This document shows, piece by piece, positions 1 to 7,088 of a stretch of 9,481 bases of DNA. Below the pieces are notes generated by a model, which was not told the DNA's origin, did no database searches, and saw only the letters and a list, made by a program, of their open reading frames with translations. How positions within the stretch are numbered: the stretch's first letter is position 1; every line of letters begins with the position of its first letter. Source of the DNA: Rhodospirillales bacterium (lineage in GTDB: Bacteria; Pseudomonadota; Alphaproteobacteria; MPNO01; UBA2964); contig PBWY01000067.1 in the NCBI GenBank assembly GCA_002727395.1, positions 1-9,481 on the forward strand. Reading direction: 5' to 3'. Position numbers and translations under genes: made by a program.

Positions 1-1213
1 TTATCCAGCTTTGTCGGTCAACACTATACATTTAGTCGGGCACAATACCCTTAGGCTGATGACTATGGGTATGGAGGATCGTCCTCCAACAAGTGCCGAG
101 CTGAGACATATGATTTTACTTTTACAAGAGGCCCTAGCGGCCGGAGCATTGGGGATGTCGACTGGTCTATTTACTGCGCCAGGTTCATTCTCCGAAACAG
201 AAGAGCTTGTAGCTCTTGGGCGAGTTCTTGAGGCTGAAGGGGGACGTTATTTTACTCATCTCCGGAACGAAGGTAATTCAGTTTTTGATTCTATTCAGGA
301 AACAATGGAATTTTCTGAACAGGTTGGTGTGCATGTTCAAATTGTTCATATGAAGTTATCTGGGTTAGATAATTGGGGTGGAGCGTCTAAGGCTATGGAT
401 CTTTTTTCACAAGCAAGGGCAATGGGCACTGCTATTGATTGTGATATTTATCCATATACAGCAGCAAGCAATCCGCTACGAAATTTAATGCCCCCCTGGT
501 TACAGGAAGGTGGAATAGAGGAAACCTTGGCCAAGCTTTCTAATATGGATATGAGAGCTCGTTTAAGGCACGAAATTGACCAGGATGGCCTAAATAACTT
601 TGGACGAATTCCCTCATGGGATGCAGTGAGAATTTCTATTTCTCCCAATTTACCTCACTTTGCCGGTCGTACTATTGCTAGTCTTGCTGAAGAACGTAAC
701 ATTGATCAATTTGAAATGGCTTTGAATTTTATTGTTGAGGATCATGGGCAGACGCGGGTTCTAGTAGAGTCAATTTCAGAAAATGATGTAAGGGATTTTG
801 TAAAAGATCCTAATGTCATGATTGGTTCAGATGGTAACTCGGTAGCACCAGTTGGAACAACGGGACAGGGACGACCGCATCCTCGTTTTTATGGCACATT
901 TGCTAAGGTTTTGGGTCATTATTGCCGAGACCTTGGTTTGTTGTCCTTTCAAGATGCCATATACAAGATGACTGGCGCGTCAGCGAAGGCTCTGGGTTTG
1001 AAGGATAGGGGCGTTCTAAAAAAGGGGTTTAAGGCGGATATTACAATTTTTGATCCGGATAAAATTGCCGAGAAAGCAACGTATGAAGATCCTCATCAGT
1101 TTGCTACTGGAGTGGAAGCTGTATTTGTAAACGGGGTTAAAACCCTTCATGGTGGTCAACATACCGGAGCGCTATCAGGACAAACGCTAAGAAGACAAAG
1201 TGATTTTCTTTAA
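1..1213 (+). CDS. N-acyl-D-amino-acid deacylase (D-aminoacylase family amidohydrolase), 5'-truncated by the window edge
   Basis: The enzyme is predicted to hydrolyse N-acyl-D-amino acids to a D-amino acid and a carboxylate, in the metal-dependent amidohydrolase superfamily. The frame is open from base 2 and reads YPALSVNTIHLVGHNTLR, which is mid-family sequence, so the TTG at 11 is not the true start and roughly 100 N-terminal residues lie outside. Counting from that TTG: GALGMSTGL at 45-53, metal-ligand candidate H83 in FTHLRNEG, second His H113 in IVHMKLSG, DIYPYTA near 145-151, catalytic/metal Asp D274 in IGSDG, and the typical GRPHPRFYGTF at 287-297. The tail (KMTGASAKALGL, RGVLKKGFKADITIFDP, VFVNGV) is the usual C-terminal beta-sandwich region. 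The first metal-binding HxH is in the missing part. The exact substrate (D-aminoacylase, D-glutamate or D-aspartate deacylase) cannot be decided here. It is separated from the suf operon by 122 bp and a promoter, so it is probably not co-regulated. Confidence 0.9.
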   Translation, partial: YPALSVNTIHLVGHNTLRLMTMGMEDRPPTSAELRHMILLLQEALAAGALGMSTGLFTAPGSFSETEELVALGRVLEAEGGRYFTHLRNEGNSVFDSIQETMEFSEQVGVHVQIVHMKLSGLDNWGGASKAMDLFSQARAMGTAIDCDIYPYTAASNPLRNLMPPWLQEGGIEETLAKLSNMDMRARLRHEIDQDGLNNFGRIPSWDAVRISISPNLPHFAGRTIASLAEERNIDQFEMALNFIVEDHGQTRVLVESISENDVRDFVKDPNVMIGSDGNSVAPVGTTGQGRPHPRFYGTFAKVLGHYCRDLGLLSFQDAIYKMTGASAKALGLKDRGVLKKGFKADITIFDPDKIAEKATYEDPHQFATGVEAVFVNGVKTLHGGQHTGALSGQTLRRQSDFL

Positions 1214-1272
1214 GTTTTAAGAATGGTATTTTAGGCCTTGAAATTGCTTCCTAAATATTTATTTGTAATCTA

Positions 1273-1309
1273 GACCAATTTAGTCCTATATAATAGGACT
1301 AAATTGGTC
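1273..1309. promoter_or_regulatory. Perfect 37-bp palindromic operator, likely Rrf2/IscR-type, in front of the suf operon
   Basis: The left arm GACCAATTTAGTCCTAT (1273-1289) is the exact reverse complement of the right arm ATAGGACTAAATTGGTC (1293-1309), with a 3-nt ATA spacer. Each arm contains a smaller imperfect dyad: GACCAATTTAGTC (1273-1285) and GACTAAATTGGTC (1297-1309). Their centres are 24 bp apart. The form GACY-N5-RGTC resembles the core of the E. coli IscR type 1 site as I recall it (GACT-RWWWY-AGTC). It sits 27 bp upstream of the regulator's start and overlaps the predicted -10 box. I infer that the product of the next gene binds here and represses the operon. The dyads are seen; the binding protein is inferred. 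Confidence 0.75.
1289..1294 (+). promoter_or_regulatory. Predicted -10 box of the suf operon promoter
   Basis: A perfect TATAAT lies at the centre of the 37-bp palindrome, which would put the transcription start near 1300-1302 and give a leader of about 35 nt before the TTG at 1336. No good -35 box is seen. The closest is TTGTAA at 1263-1268 with a long 20-bp spacer, and the hexamers at 17-18 bp spacing (TAATCT, GTAATC) are poor. A weak -35 with operator halves on both sides of the -10 box fits a tightly regulated promoter. Any site bound here would block polymerase. Confidence 0.6.
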
Positions 1310-1335
1310 CCTTTTATCAACTGTGAGCTTTAATT

Positions 1336-1812
1336 TTGATAAAACTTAGTCGATTAGCTGATTATTCAATTGTTTTGATGAGTCAACTCGCTGCCCGTCC
1401 GTCATTATTGATGCAAGGGCCGGACTTGGCTTTGCTAACAGGTATTCCAGTGCCAACTGTATCTAAAACATTGAAGTTACTCTCAAATGCGGGTCTTATC
1501 CAATCTCAACGAGGTGCCAAAGGCGGTTATGCGCTTATTCGTTCTGCATCTGATATACCGGTTATCGAAATTATAGTTGCTGTTGATGGGCCAATTGCGT
1601 TAACCGATTGTACGGTGGAGGAAGATGGTGCCTGTAATATTGAAGCCCTTTGCCCTACTAAGACTAATTGGCGTAAAATCAATAATGCTGTAGTGAAAGC
1701 GCTGAAAGATGTGACGCTCGCCGATATGATGCCGGAGATGGTTTCGATTTTCCCCCCTCGGCCCTTCGAGCCTGTACCTCAACAATCCGAGCAGGGGGGG
1801 AAAATTGGCTGA
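1336..1812 (+). CDS. Rrf2-family SUF system Fe-S assembly transcriptional regulator (IscR-like)
   Basis: This 158-residue protein is predicted to be a DNA-binding sensor of Fe-S cluster status. It opens with [15 protein letters not shown], the standard Rrf2 N terminus. A winged helix-turn-helix follows at about residues 29-66, with [14 protein letters not shown] as recognition helix region and RGAKGGYAL as wing. Three cysteines C92, C100 and C106 ([10 protein letters not shown]...EALC) sit where IscR-type proteins bind a [2Fe-2S] cluster, followed by NWRKIN. The start is TTG at 1336: an in-frame TGA at 1324-1326 rules out anything farther upstream, and a weak GTGAG at 1323-1327 could serve as ribosome-binding site. 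It is the first gene of the suf operon, preceded by a palindromic operator, and its end overlaps sufB by 8 bp. It is most like the regulator class found in front of suf operons in Alphaproteobacteria. Autoregulation is inferred. Confidence 0.9.
   Translation: MIKLSRLADYSIVLMSQLAARPSLLMQGPDLALLTGIPVPTVSKTLKLLSNAGLIQSQRGAKGGYALIRSASDIPVIEIIVAVDGPIALTDCTVEEDGACNIEALCPTKTNWRKINNAVVKALKDVTLADMMPEMVSIFPPRPFEPVPQQSEQGGKIG
1745..1807 (+). promoter_or_regulatory. Predicted mRNA hairpin that masks the sufB ribosome-binding site and start codon
   Basis: CGATTTTCCCCCC (1745-1757), inside the regulator gene, can pair with GGGGGGAAAATTG (1795-1807). This gives 13 consecutive pairs, 12 Watson-Crick and one G-U (1746 with 1806). 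The 3' strand includes the G-rich Shine-Dalgarno stretch and the TTG start of sufB. The 37-nt loop can add a further TCGG/CCGA stem (1758-1761 with 1787-1790). A ribosome finishing the regulator gene would open the stem, so translational coupling is the simplest reading. The pairing is seen in the sequence; its effect is inferred. Confidence 0.55.
1793..1800 (+). promoter_or_regulatory. Ribosome-binding site of sufB
   Basis: AGGGGGGG, with a run of seven G, lies 4 nt before the TTG at 1805. It decides the sufB start, because no ATG or GTG is nearby in frame. The spacing is short if the end of the G run is used, and nearer normal if its first G residues pair with 16S rRNA. The same bases are the 3' half of the predicted hairpin, and they are translated as the last codons of the regulator. 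Confidence 0.6.
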
Positions 1813-3253
1813 AGTAAGCGTTTCATCACCTGAAAAATTCGCCGAAGATAAAGAATACAAATATGGTTTTGTTACAGAAATAGAATCTGAATTGGCCCCA
1901 AAAGGGCTGAATGAAGATATTATTCGCTATATTTCCGAAAAAAAGGATGAACCTGATTGGTTATTAGAATGGCGATTAGAAGCATACCGTCAATGGCTGG
2001 ATATGGCGGAACCCGATTGGGCCTTGGTGAATTATCCTAAAATTGATTATCAGGATTCCTACTATTATGCCGCGCCAAAATCAGATGGTCCGAAAAGTTT
2101 GGACGAAGTAGATCCCAAGTTACTAGAAACGTATGAGAAACTCGGAATTCCCCTACATGAGAGGGCAGCTTTAGCCGGCGTGGCTGTGGATGCAGTATTT
2201 GATAGCGTTTCTGTGGCTACTACCTTTAAAGATAAGCTCGAAGAGGTTGGAGTAATTTTTTGTTCTATAAGTGAGGCGGTGAAGGAACACCCAAACTTAG
2301 TTCGTAAGTATATTGGTTCAGTGGTACCTCAGGGCGATAACTTTTTTTCTACCCTTAATTCAGCTGTCTATAGCGACGGTACATTTGTTTATGTCCCAAA
2401 AGGCGTGCGGTGCCCTATGGAATTGTCTACCTATTTTCGGATCAATGCTGCTAAAACGGGTCAGTTCGAGAGAACTCTAATCGTTGCTGATGAAGGGTCT
2501 TATGTAAGTTATTTGGAAGGTTGTACGGCCCCCATGCGCGATGAAAACCAGTTACACGCGGCGGTAGTCGAGTTGATTGCTCATGAAAACGCGGAAATAA
2601 AGTATTCCACGGTGCAGAATTGGTACCCCGGTAATGAAGAGGGTGTTGGAGGAATATATAATTTCGTAACTAAGCGTGGCCTATGCAAAGGAAACAATTC
2701 TAAGATTTCATGGACACAAGTTGAAACCGGTTCAGCGGTAACTTGGAAGTACCCCAGTTGTGTATTAGAAGGAGATAATTCTGTTGGTGAATTTTACTCC
2801 GTCGCATTGACCAATAATTACCAACAAGCTGATACCGGAACCAAAATGATACATTTGGGTCGTAATACATCCAGTACTATAATTTCTAAGGGTATCTCAG
2901 CTGGCAAAGGTCAAAATACGTATCGGGGTCTTGTTAAAATTCTTGGAGGTGCGGACAGCGCCCGCAATTTTACACAATGTGACTCATTATTGATAGGTGA
3001 TCAGTGCGGCGCGCATACAGTCCCTTACATTGAAACAGCTAACCCTACGGCACAAGTCGAACACGAAGCAACAACTTCGAAAATCAGCGAAGATCAGATG
3101 TTTTATGTTATGCAACGCGGCATGTCAGCTGAGGATGCAGTTTCATTAATAGTTAATGGATATTGTAAAGAGGTGTTAAAAGAACTTCCAATGGAGTTTG
3201 CTGTAGAAGCACAAAAACTATTAGAAGTGAGTCTTGAGGGTAGCGTTGGTTAA
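1805..3253 (+). CDS. sufB: Fe-S cluster assembly scaffold protein SufB
   Basis: SufB is the scaffold subunit of the cytoplasmic SufBCD complex, where sulfide and iron are joined into a cluster. The 482 residues are close to the family size (E. coli about 495). Family landmarks are [18 protein letters not shown] (18-35), [20 protein letters not shown] (46-65), the beta-helix core with [16 protein letters not shown] (196-211) and the C-terminal [27 protein letters not shown]392 and H420/E421 are 29 residues apart, matching the spacing of the E. coli C405 and E434 residues needed for cluster formation. The start is TTG at 1805, chosen because conserved sequence begins soon after and a G-rich ribosome-binding site lies just upstream. 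It overlaps the regulator gene by 8 bp, and its start lies within a predicted hairpin. sufC begins 26 bp after its stop. Confidence 0.97.
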   Translation: MAEVSVSSPEKFAEDKEYKYGFVTEIESELAPKGLNEDIIRYISEKKDEPDWLLEWRLEAYRQWLDMAEPDWALVNYPKIDYQDSYYYAAPKSDGPKSLDEVDPKLLETYEKLGIPLHERAALAGVAVDAVFDSVSVATTFKDKLEEVGVIFCSISEAVKEHPNLVRKYIGSVVPQGDNFFSTLNSAVYSDGTFVYVPKGVRCPMELSTYFRINAAKTGQFERTLIVADEGSYVSYLEGCTAPMRDENQLHAAVVELIAHENAEIKYSTVQNWYPGNEEGVGGIYNFVTKRGLCKGNNSKISWTQVETGSAVTWKYPSCVLEGDNSVGEFYSVALTNNYQQADTGTKMIHLGRNTSSTIISKGISAGKGQNTYRGLVKILGGADSARNFTQCDSLLIGDQCGAHTVPYIETANPTAQVEHEATTSKISEDQMFYVMQRGMSAEDAVSLIVNGYCKEVLKELPMEFAVEAQKLLEVSLEGSVG

Positions 3254-3279
3254 CTCAGAATATTTGGGGTAATAAAAGA

Positions 3280-4032
3280 ATGCTTTTAATTAATAATCTT
3301 CATGTAACGGTTCAAGGAAAAAAAATCCTTAATGGGGTAAACCTTGAGATTGCAGCCGGAGAAGTACATGCCGTTATGGGCCCAAATGGATCAGGAAAAA
3401 GTACTTTATCTTATGTACTTTCGGGTCGTGAAGGGTACGAAATTACGGACGGTGAAATTGTTTTTAATGGCAAAAATTTGTTGGACTTTGATGTACATGA
3501 ACGTGCCGGAGAAGGGGTATTTTTGGCTTTCCAATACCCGGTGGAAATACCGGGGGTATCTAGTATGAATTTTTTGCGTACCTCCTTAAACTCAATTAGA
3601 GCCTATCGGGGCGAAGAGCCAATTTCTGCGGTAGATTTTCTTAAGTTGGTTAGAAAAAAAGCAGAGACTTTGGGAATGGATGATAAACTCCTTCAACGTA
3701 ACGTAAATGTAGGTTTCTCTGGTGGAGAAAAAAAGCGTCACGAAGTATTACAAATGTCTCTATTAAACCCCAAATTCGCTGTCCTTGATGAAACTGACTC
3801 AGGCCTTGATATTGATGCACTCAAGGCTGTTGCTGATGGTGTTAATGCGCTTCGCTCGCCAAATCGGTCGTCCTTAGTAATCACACATTATCAGCGGTTA
3901 TTGGGTTACATTATTCCAGATTATGTACATGTTCTTTCAGAAGGAAAGATTGTAGCGTCTGGTGATAAAGAACTCGCCCTTGATTTGGAAAAGAAAGGGT
4001 ACACCGGCCTAAATCAAATTCAAGCAGCTTAA
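3280..4032 (+). CDS. sufC: Fe-S cluster assembly ATPase SufC
   Basis: SufC is the ABC-type ATPase of the soluble SufBCD complex; ATP binding rearranges SufB-SufD so that a cluster can form. It is not a transporter: the 250 residues are a single nucleotide-binding domain with no membrane segments. Seen in order: Walker A GPNGSGKST (34-42), Q-loop glutamine in AFQYP (Q85), ABC signature FSGGEKKR (146-153), Walker B with FAVLDETDSGLD (166-178) and switch His H203 in ITHYQRLL. ETDSGLD, in place of the more general EPTSGLD, is characteristic of SufC. The residue after EKKR is His (KKRHEVLQM), where many SufC proteins have Asn or another residue; I attach no function to this. ATG is preceded by a modest GGGG about 10 nt away. 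The sufD gene follows after 17 bp. Confidence 0.97.
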   Translation: MLLINNLHVTVQGKKILNGVNLEIAAGEVHAVMGPNGSGKSTLSYVLSGREGYEITDGEIVFNGKNLLDFDVHERAGEGVFLAFQYPVEIPGVSSMNFLRTSLNSIRAYRGEEPISAVDFLKLVRKKAETLGMDDKLLQRNVNVGFSGGEKKRHEVLQMSLLNPKFAVLDETDSGLDIDALKAVADGVNALRSPNRSSLVITHYQRLLGYIIPDYVHVLSEGKIVASGDKELALDLEKKGYTGLNQIQAA

Positions 4033-4049
4033 ATAGGAACCTGAATATA

Positions 4050-5375
4050 ATGCAAAGCGTTCAGTCTCCTAAAGATCACAACATTTCAAGTTTTCTTGCG
4101 CGTTATAATGCACGGCGTGATGAGCTCCCGGGCGCTCGTAATTTGCGTGAAAAAGCTGTAAAAGTTTTTCAGGACATTGGACTGCCATCTCGCAAAACCG
4201 AGACATGGAAATATTCTGATTTAAGGCATCTGTATCTATCTGATTTTGATTTACCCACTGTTAGAAAGGTTAATTCCGAATTACTCGCACCATTTATTTT
4301 GGAAGGTGCGAACGTCATAGTATTTGTTGACGGTATCTTTTCTTCTGCTCTGTCAAAAAATGACTGGATTGAAGGACGAACCGAATTTCAAACACTTTCT
4401 AATTTTCTTAAAGCCGAAAACAAACGAGATCCTTGGTACAGTATAGCAGATATTAAAAGGGCCGGCCTTACGGCTTTAAATACATTTTTAATGCATGATG
4501 GGATGGTTTTACAAATCCCTGCGAATGTAACTATTAAAAACCCGATCCAAGTTATTTTCCTTAATTCAGAGAATTCTTCTGTGGAGACACATCTCAGAAA
4601 CTTGATAGCTATTGGAGAAAACAGTACCTCGACAATTATGCAGTCCTATATAACACTTGGCACCTCAACCAGTTTTTGTAATGTAGTGACAGAAGTGTCT
4701 TTGGCGAAAGGTGCTAATCTGAGACAGGTTATTCTTCAAGATCTCGGAGAAACAAATTGGAATATTGGACAAACCACGGTGCAATTAGAAGAAAATGCAC
4801 ATTTTGATAATTTTGTTCTTTCTTCTGGTGCACGCAAAGCTCGTTCCGAAATTTGTGTCAAATTAAATGGCAAAGAAGCAAATTGTTCTTTGAAAGGGCT
4901 TGCACTGGTTCGTGGTAATCAGCATTGTGATAATACAACAGAAGTTATCCATAACACATCGAATTGTCGTAGCAGCCAACTTTATAAAAACGTCTTAGAT
5001 AACAAGTCTCGCACAGTGTTTCAGGGACGTATCTTTGTTGCCCCGGATTCGCAAAAAACCGAAGCTTTTCAAATGAGTAGAAACTTACTCCTGTCGCGGG
5101 GTGCTCAGGCCGATAGTAAGCCGGAACTAATTATTCATGCGGATGATGTAAAATGTAGTCACGGTGCTGCTGTGGGAGACCTCGACCAAAATGCGCTTTT
5201 TTATCTAAAGTCGAGGGGCATAGACCCACAAACGGCACATATTATGATGGTAGAGGCATTTGTCTCGGACCTTATAGAGCCGTTGTGTGATGACGAAATT
5301 AAGACCCATCTCGAGGATTTTATTACTTCATGGTTATTAAATGTTGAAACCGAAAAGATGCAGGGAGTGGCATAA
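4050..5375 (+). CDS. sufD: Fe-S cluster assembly protein SufD
   Basis: SufD pairs with SufB and SufC in the scaffold complex and is needed for iron entry and cluster assembly. The protein has 441 residues, similar to family members (E. coli about 423). The N-terminal helical region contains LPSRKTETWKYSDLRHL (45-61), a SufD landmark. A long beta-helix follows, rich in short hydrophobic strands. The C-terminal half carries RTVFQGRIFVAPDSQKTEAFQMSRNLLLS (321-349) and KCSHGAAVGDLDQNALFYLKSRGI (368-391), with C369 and H371 matching the conserved Cys/His pair of SufD (E. coli C358/H360). The start is ATG with TAGGAA at 4034-4039 as ribosome-binding site. The gene ends 2 bp before sufS, so translation of the two is probably coupled. 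The N-terminal half is more divergent than the C-terminal half, as is normal for SufD. Confidence 0.95.
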   Translation: MQSVQSPKDHNISSFLARYNARRDELPGARNLREKAVKVFQDIGLPSRKTETWKYSDLRHLYLSDFDLPTVRKVNSELLAPFILEGANVIVFVDGIFSSALSKNDWIEGRTEFQTLSNFLKAENKRDPWYSIADIKRAGLTALNTFLMHDGMVLQIPANVTIKNPIQVIFLNSENSSVETHLRNLIAIGENSTSTIMQSYITLGTSTSFCNVVTEVSLAKGANLRQVILQDLGETNWNIGQTTVQLEENAHFDNFVLSSGARKARSEICVKLNGKEANCSLKGLALVRGNQHCDNTTEVIHNTSNCRSSQLYKNVLDNKSRTVFQGRIFVAPDSQKTEAFQMSRNLLLSRGAQADSKPELIIHADDVKCSHGAAVGDLDQNALFYLKSRGIDPQTAHIMMVEAFVSDLIEPLCDDEIKTHLEDFITSWLLNVETEKMQGVA

Positions 5376-5377
5376 GC

Positions 5378-6631
5378 ATGGCGACAAAGGTGATAGAAGA
5401 AATGACGCGCCCGGTTTTTGATGTAAATGTTTTGCGTCAGGATTTCCCAATTTTAACGGAAGAGGTTTACGGAAAACCGTTTACATATCTTGATAGTGCA
5501 GCCAGTGCTCAAAAGCCTCGCCAAGTGATAGAAGCCATTTCTAAGGTCTATAGCACTGAATATTCCAATGTGCACCGTGGCGTGCACTACATGAGTCAAA
5601 AAACTACTGACGCGATGGAGGAAGCGAGAGAGAAAATAAGAAGTTTTGTTAACGCATCTAGTATACGTGAAATAATTTTTGTTCGGGGTGCTACCGAAGG
5701 AATAAATTTAGTAGCCTCTAGTTGGGGACGTCGAAACCTTTCGGCAGGTGATGAAATAATTTTAACAATGTTAGAGCATCATTCTAATATAGTACCTTGG
5801 CAATTGATGGCTGAGGAGGTGGGTGCGTCTTTAAAGGTCGTGCCCATTGATAGAGATGGTGTGTTGGACATAGATACTTACTCAAACCTCTTAAGCGATA
5901 AAACAAAATTCGTCGCCGTTACACATGTTTCGAATGCTCTTGGGACTATACTTCCAGTAACGGAATTAATTCGGCTAGCTCATGAAAGGGGGGCTAAAGT
6001 TCTAGTGGATGGCTGTCAGGCGGCCCCTCATATGAAGATAGATGTTAGATCCCTTGATGCAGATTTCTATGTTTTATCGGGTCATAAGATTTATGGCCCG
6101 AGTGGCATTGGAATCCTTTATGGGAAAGAGAAGTTGCTTGAAGCAATGCCCCCCTACCAAGGTGGAGAGGAAATGATTGATGTAGTTACTTTCGATAAAA
6201 CTACATATGCAGATTTACCTTTTAAATTTGAAGCAGGTACGCCACATATAGCCGGAGCTATTGGTATGGGAGCTGCCGTTAATTATATTACTGCTGTTGG
6301 ACTAGAAAATATTGCAGCTCACGAAAACGACCTACTTAAGTATGGAACAAACAAGCTTAAAGGCATAGATAGTTTGGAAATTGTTGGTCAAGCGCCGGAA
6401 AAAGCGGCTATTTTGTCCTTTAACTTAACTGGTGTGCACCCACATGACGTCGGTACCATACTCGATAGAGAGGGTATTGCTGTTCGGACCGGGCACCATT
6501 GCGCTCAGCCCGTTATGGATTATTTTGATATTGCTTCAACGGTAAGGGCCTCGCTAGGTTTGTACAATAACAGGAGTGATATTGATGCCTTGGTAGCCGC
6601 ATTAGAGCGTGTTAAGGAAATTTTTGGATAA
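5378..6631 (+). CDS. sufS: Cysteine desulfurase SufS (type II, SufU-partner class)
   Basis: SufS is a pyridoxal-phosphate enzyme that converts L-cysteine to L-alanine and holds the sulfur as a persulfide for Fe-S assembly. The 417 residues cover the whole aminotransferase class V fold: NVHRGVHYMSQ (64-74), EHHSNIVPWQ (133-142) with the His that stacks on the cofactor, DGCQAAPHMKIDV (211-223) with the Asp that holds the pyridine nitrogen, and the PLP lysine K237 in SGHKIYGP. The persulfide cysteine is C375 in RTGHHCAQPVM. VHPHD places His356 exactly 19 residues before C375, the spacing of His342 and Cys361 in Bacillus subtilis SufS; that His takes over a zinc from SufU. E. coli SufS, which works with SufE, has Tyr at this position as I recall it. 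The sufU gene starts in the TAATG overlap at the stop codon, fitting that partnership. Confidence 0.96.
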   Translation: MATKVIEEMTRPVFDVNVLRQDFPILTEEVYGKPFTYLDSAASAQKPRQVIEAISKVYSTEYSNVHRGVHYMSQKTTDAMEEAREKIRSFVNASSIREIIFVRGATEGINLVASSWGRRNLSAGDEIILTMLEHHSNIVPWQLMAEEVGASLKVVPIDRDGVLDIDTYSNLLSDKTKFVAVTHVSNALGTILPVTELIRLAHERGAKVLVDGCQAAPHMKIDVRSLDADFYVLSGHKIYGPSGIGILYGKEKLLEAMPPYQGGEEMIDVVTFDKTTYADLPFKFEAGTPHIAGAIGMGAAVNYITAVGLENIAAHENDLLKYGTNKLKGIDSLEIVGQAPEKAAILSFNLTGVHPHDVGTILDREGIAVRTGHHCAQPVMDYFDIASTVRASLGLYNNRSDIDALVAALERVKEIFG

Positions 6632-7077
6632 TGAGCTCCTCTCTCAAGAATCTCTATCAAGATATTATACTCGATCATAGCCGAAACCCAAAAAATTTTG
6701 GTCTACTTGAGGAGTATGATAGGAAAGCAAATGGTACCAATCCTCTTTGTGGTGATAAGGTAACGATTTTTTTAAAACTTGTAGGTAATGTAATTGGAGA
6801 AGCGAAGTTTGATGCACGCGGTTGTGCGATTTCAATTGCGTCAGCCTCGATGATGACTGAAATGGTCAAAGGTAAATCTATTGATCAAGCAAAGAGTTTA
6901 TTTGAAAAATTTACCTCACTTGTCACCGGGCAATGTTATAAGGTAAATGATCTTGAGGAACTTGAAACACTTTCTGGTGTTAGGGATTTTCCCACTAGGA
7001 TTAAGTGTGCGACTTTGCCATGGAACGCAATGGTTGCTGCCATTGAAGAATCAGATGAAGAAGTGAAAACAGAATAA
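6631..7077 (+). CDS. sufU: SufU, zinc-dependent sulfur-transfer protein (NifU/IscU-like fold)
   Basis: SufU accepts the persulfide sulfur from SufS and passes it to the SufBCD scaffold. The 148 residues match the SufU length. The zinc ligands are all visible: C40 and D42 in NPLCGDKV, C65 in ARGCAIS, and C126 in RIKCATLPW. The gap of 61 residues between the second and third cysteines is the longer SufU spacing (B. subtilis C66 to C128), not the shorter one of true IscU scaffolds, and the IscU LPPVK chaperone-binding motif is absent. GCAISIASASMMTEMVKGKS is also typical. The ATG shares one base with the sufS stop (TAATG), so the pair is translationally coupled. No sufE is present in the window. 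Annotation pipelines may label it as a 'SUF system NifU family' protein. Confidence 0.94.
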   Translation: MSSSLKNLYQDIILDHSRNPKNFGLLEEYDRKANGTNPLCGDKVTIFLKLVGNVIGEAKFDARGCAISIASASMMTEMVKGKSIDQAKSLFEKFTSLVTGQCYKVNDLEELETLSGVRDFPTRIKCATLPWNAMVAAIEESDEEVKTE

Positions 7078-7088
7078 GTGATTACAAT

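Noticed and set aside
11..13. TTG at 11 as the start of the deacylase gene
   Set aside because: The frame is open to the window edge and the residues before it fit the family, so the true start lies outside the window.
1230..1255. Possible terminator after the deacylase gene: TTTAGG (1230-1235) with CCTAAA (1250-1255)
   Set aside because: Only six pairs, four of them A-T, around a 14-nt loop, and no proper T run follows. Too weak to annotate.
1273..1314. The 37-bp palindrome as a terminator hairpin of the upstream gene
   Set aside because: It is A+T-rich, only four T follow after CCC, it contains a perfect -10 box and nested dyads, and it is placed just before an Rrf2 gene. An operator explains it better, although a dual role is possible.
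1600..1860. Reverse-strand open frames inside the regulator, deacylase, sufU and sufT genes
   Set aside because: They lie opposite well-conserved genes and show no recognisable family sequence. They are shadows.
3274..3287. Small hairpin AAAAG-AATG-CTTTT with the sufC start codon in its loop
   Set aside because: Five or six pairs, nearly all A-U, so unlikely to be stable in the cell.
3344..3568. Second open frame on the + strand inside sufC
   Set aside because: Fully overlapped by the conserved SufC reading frame and without recognisable domains.
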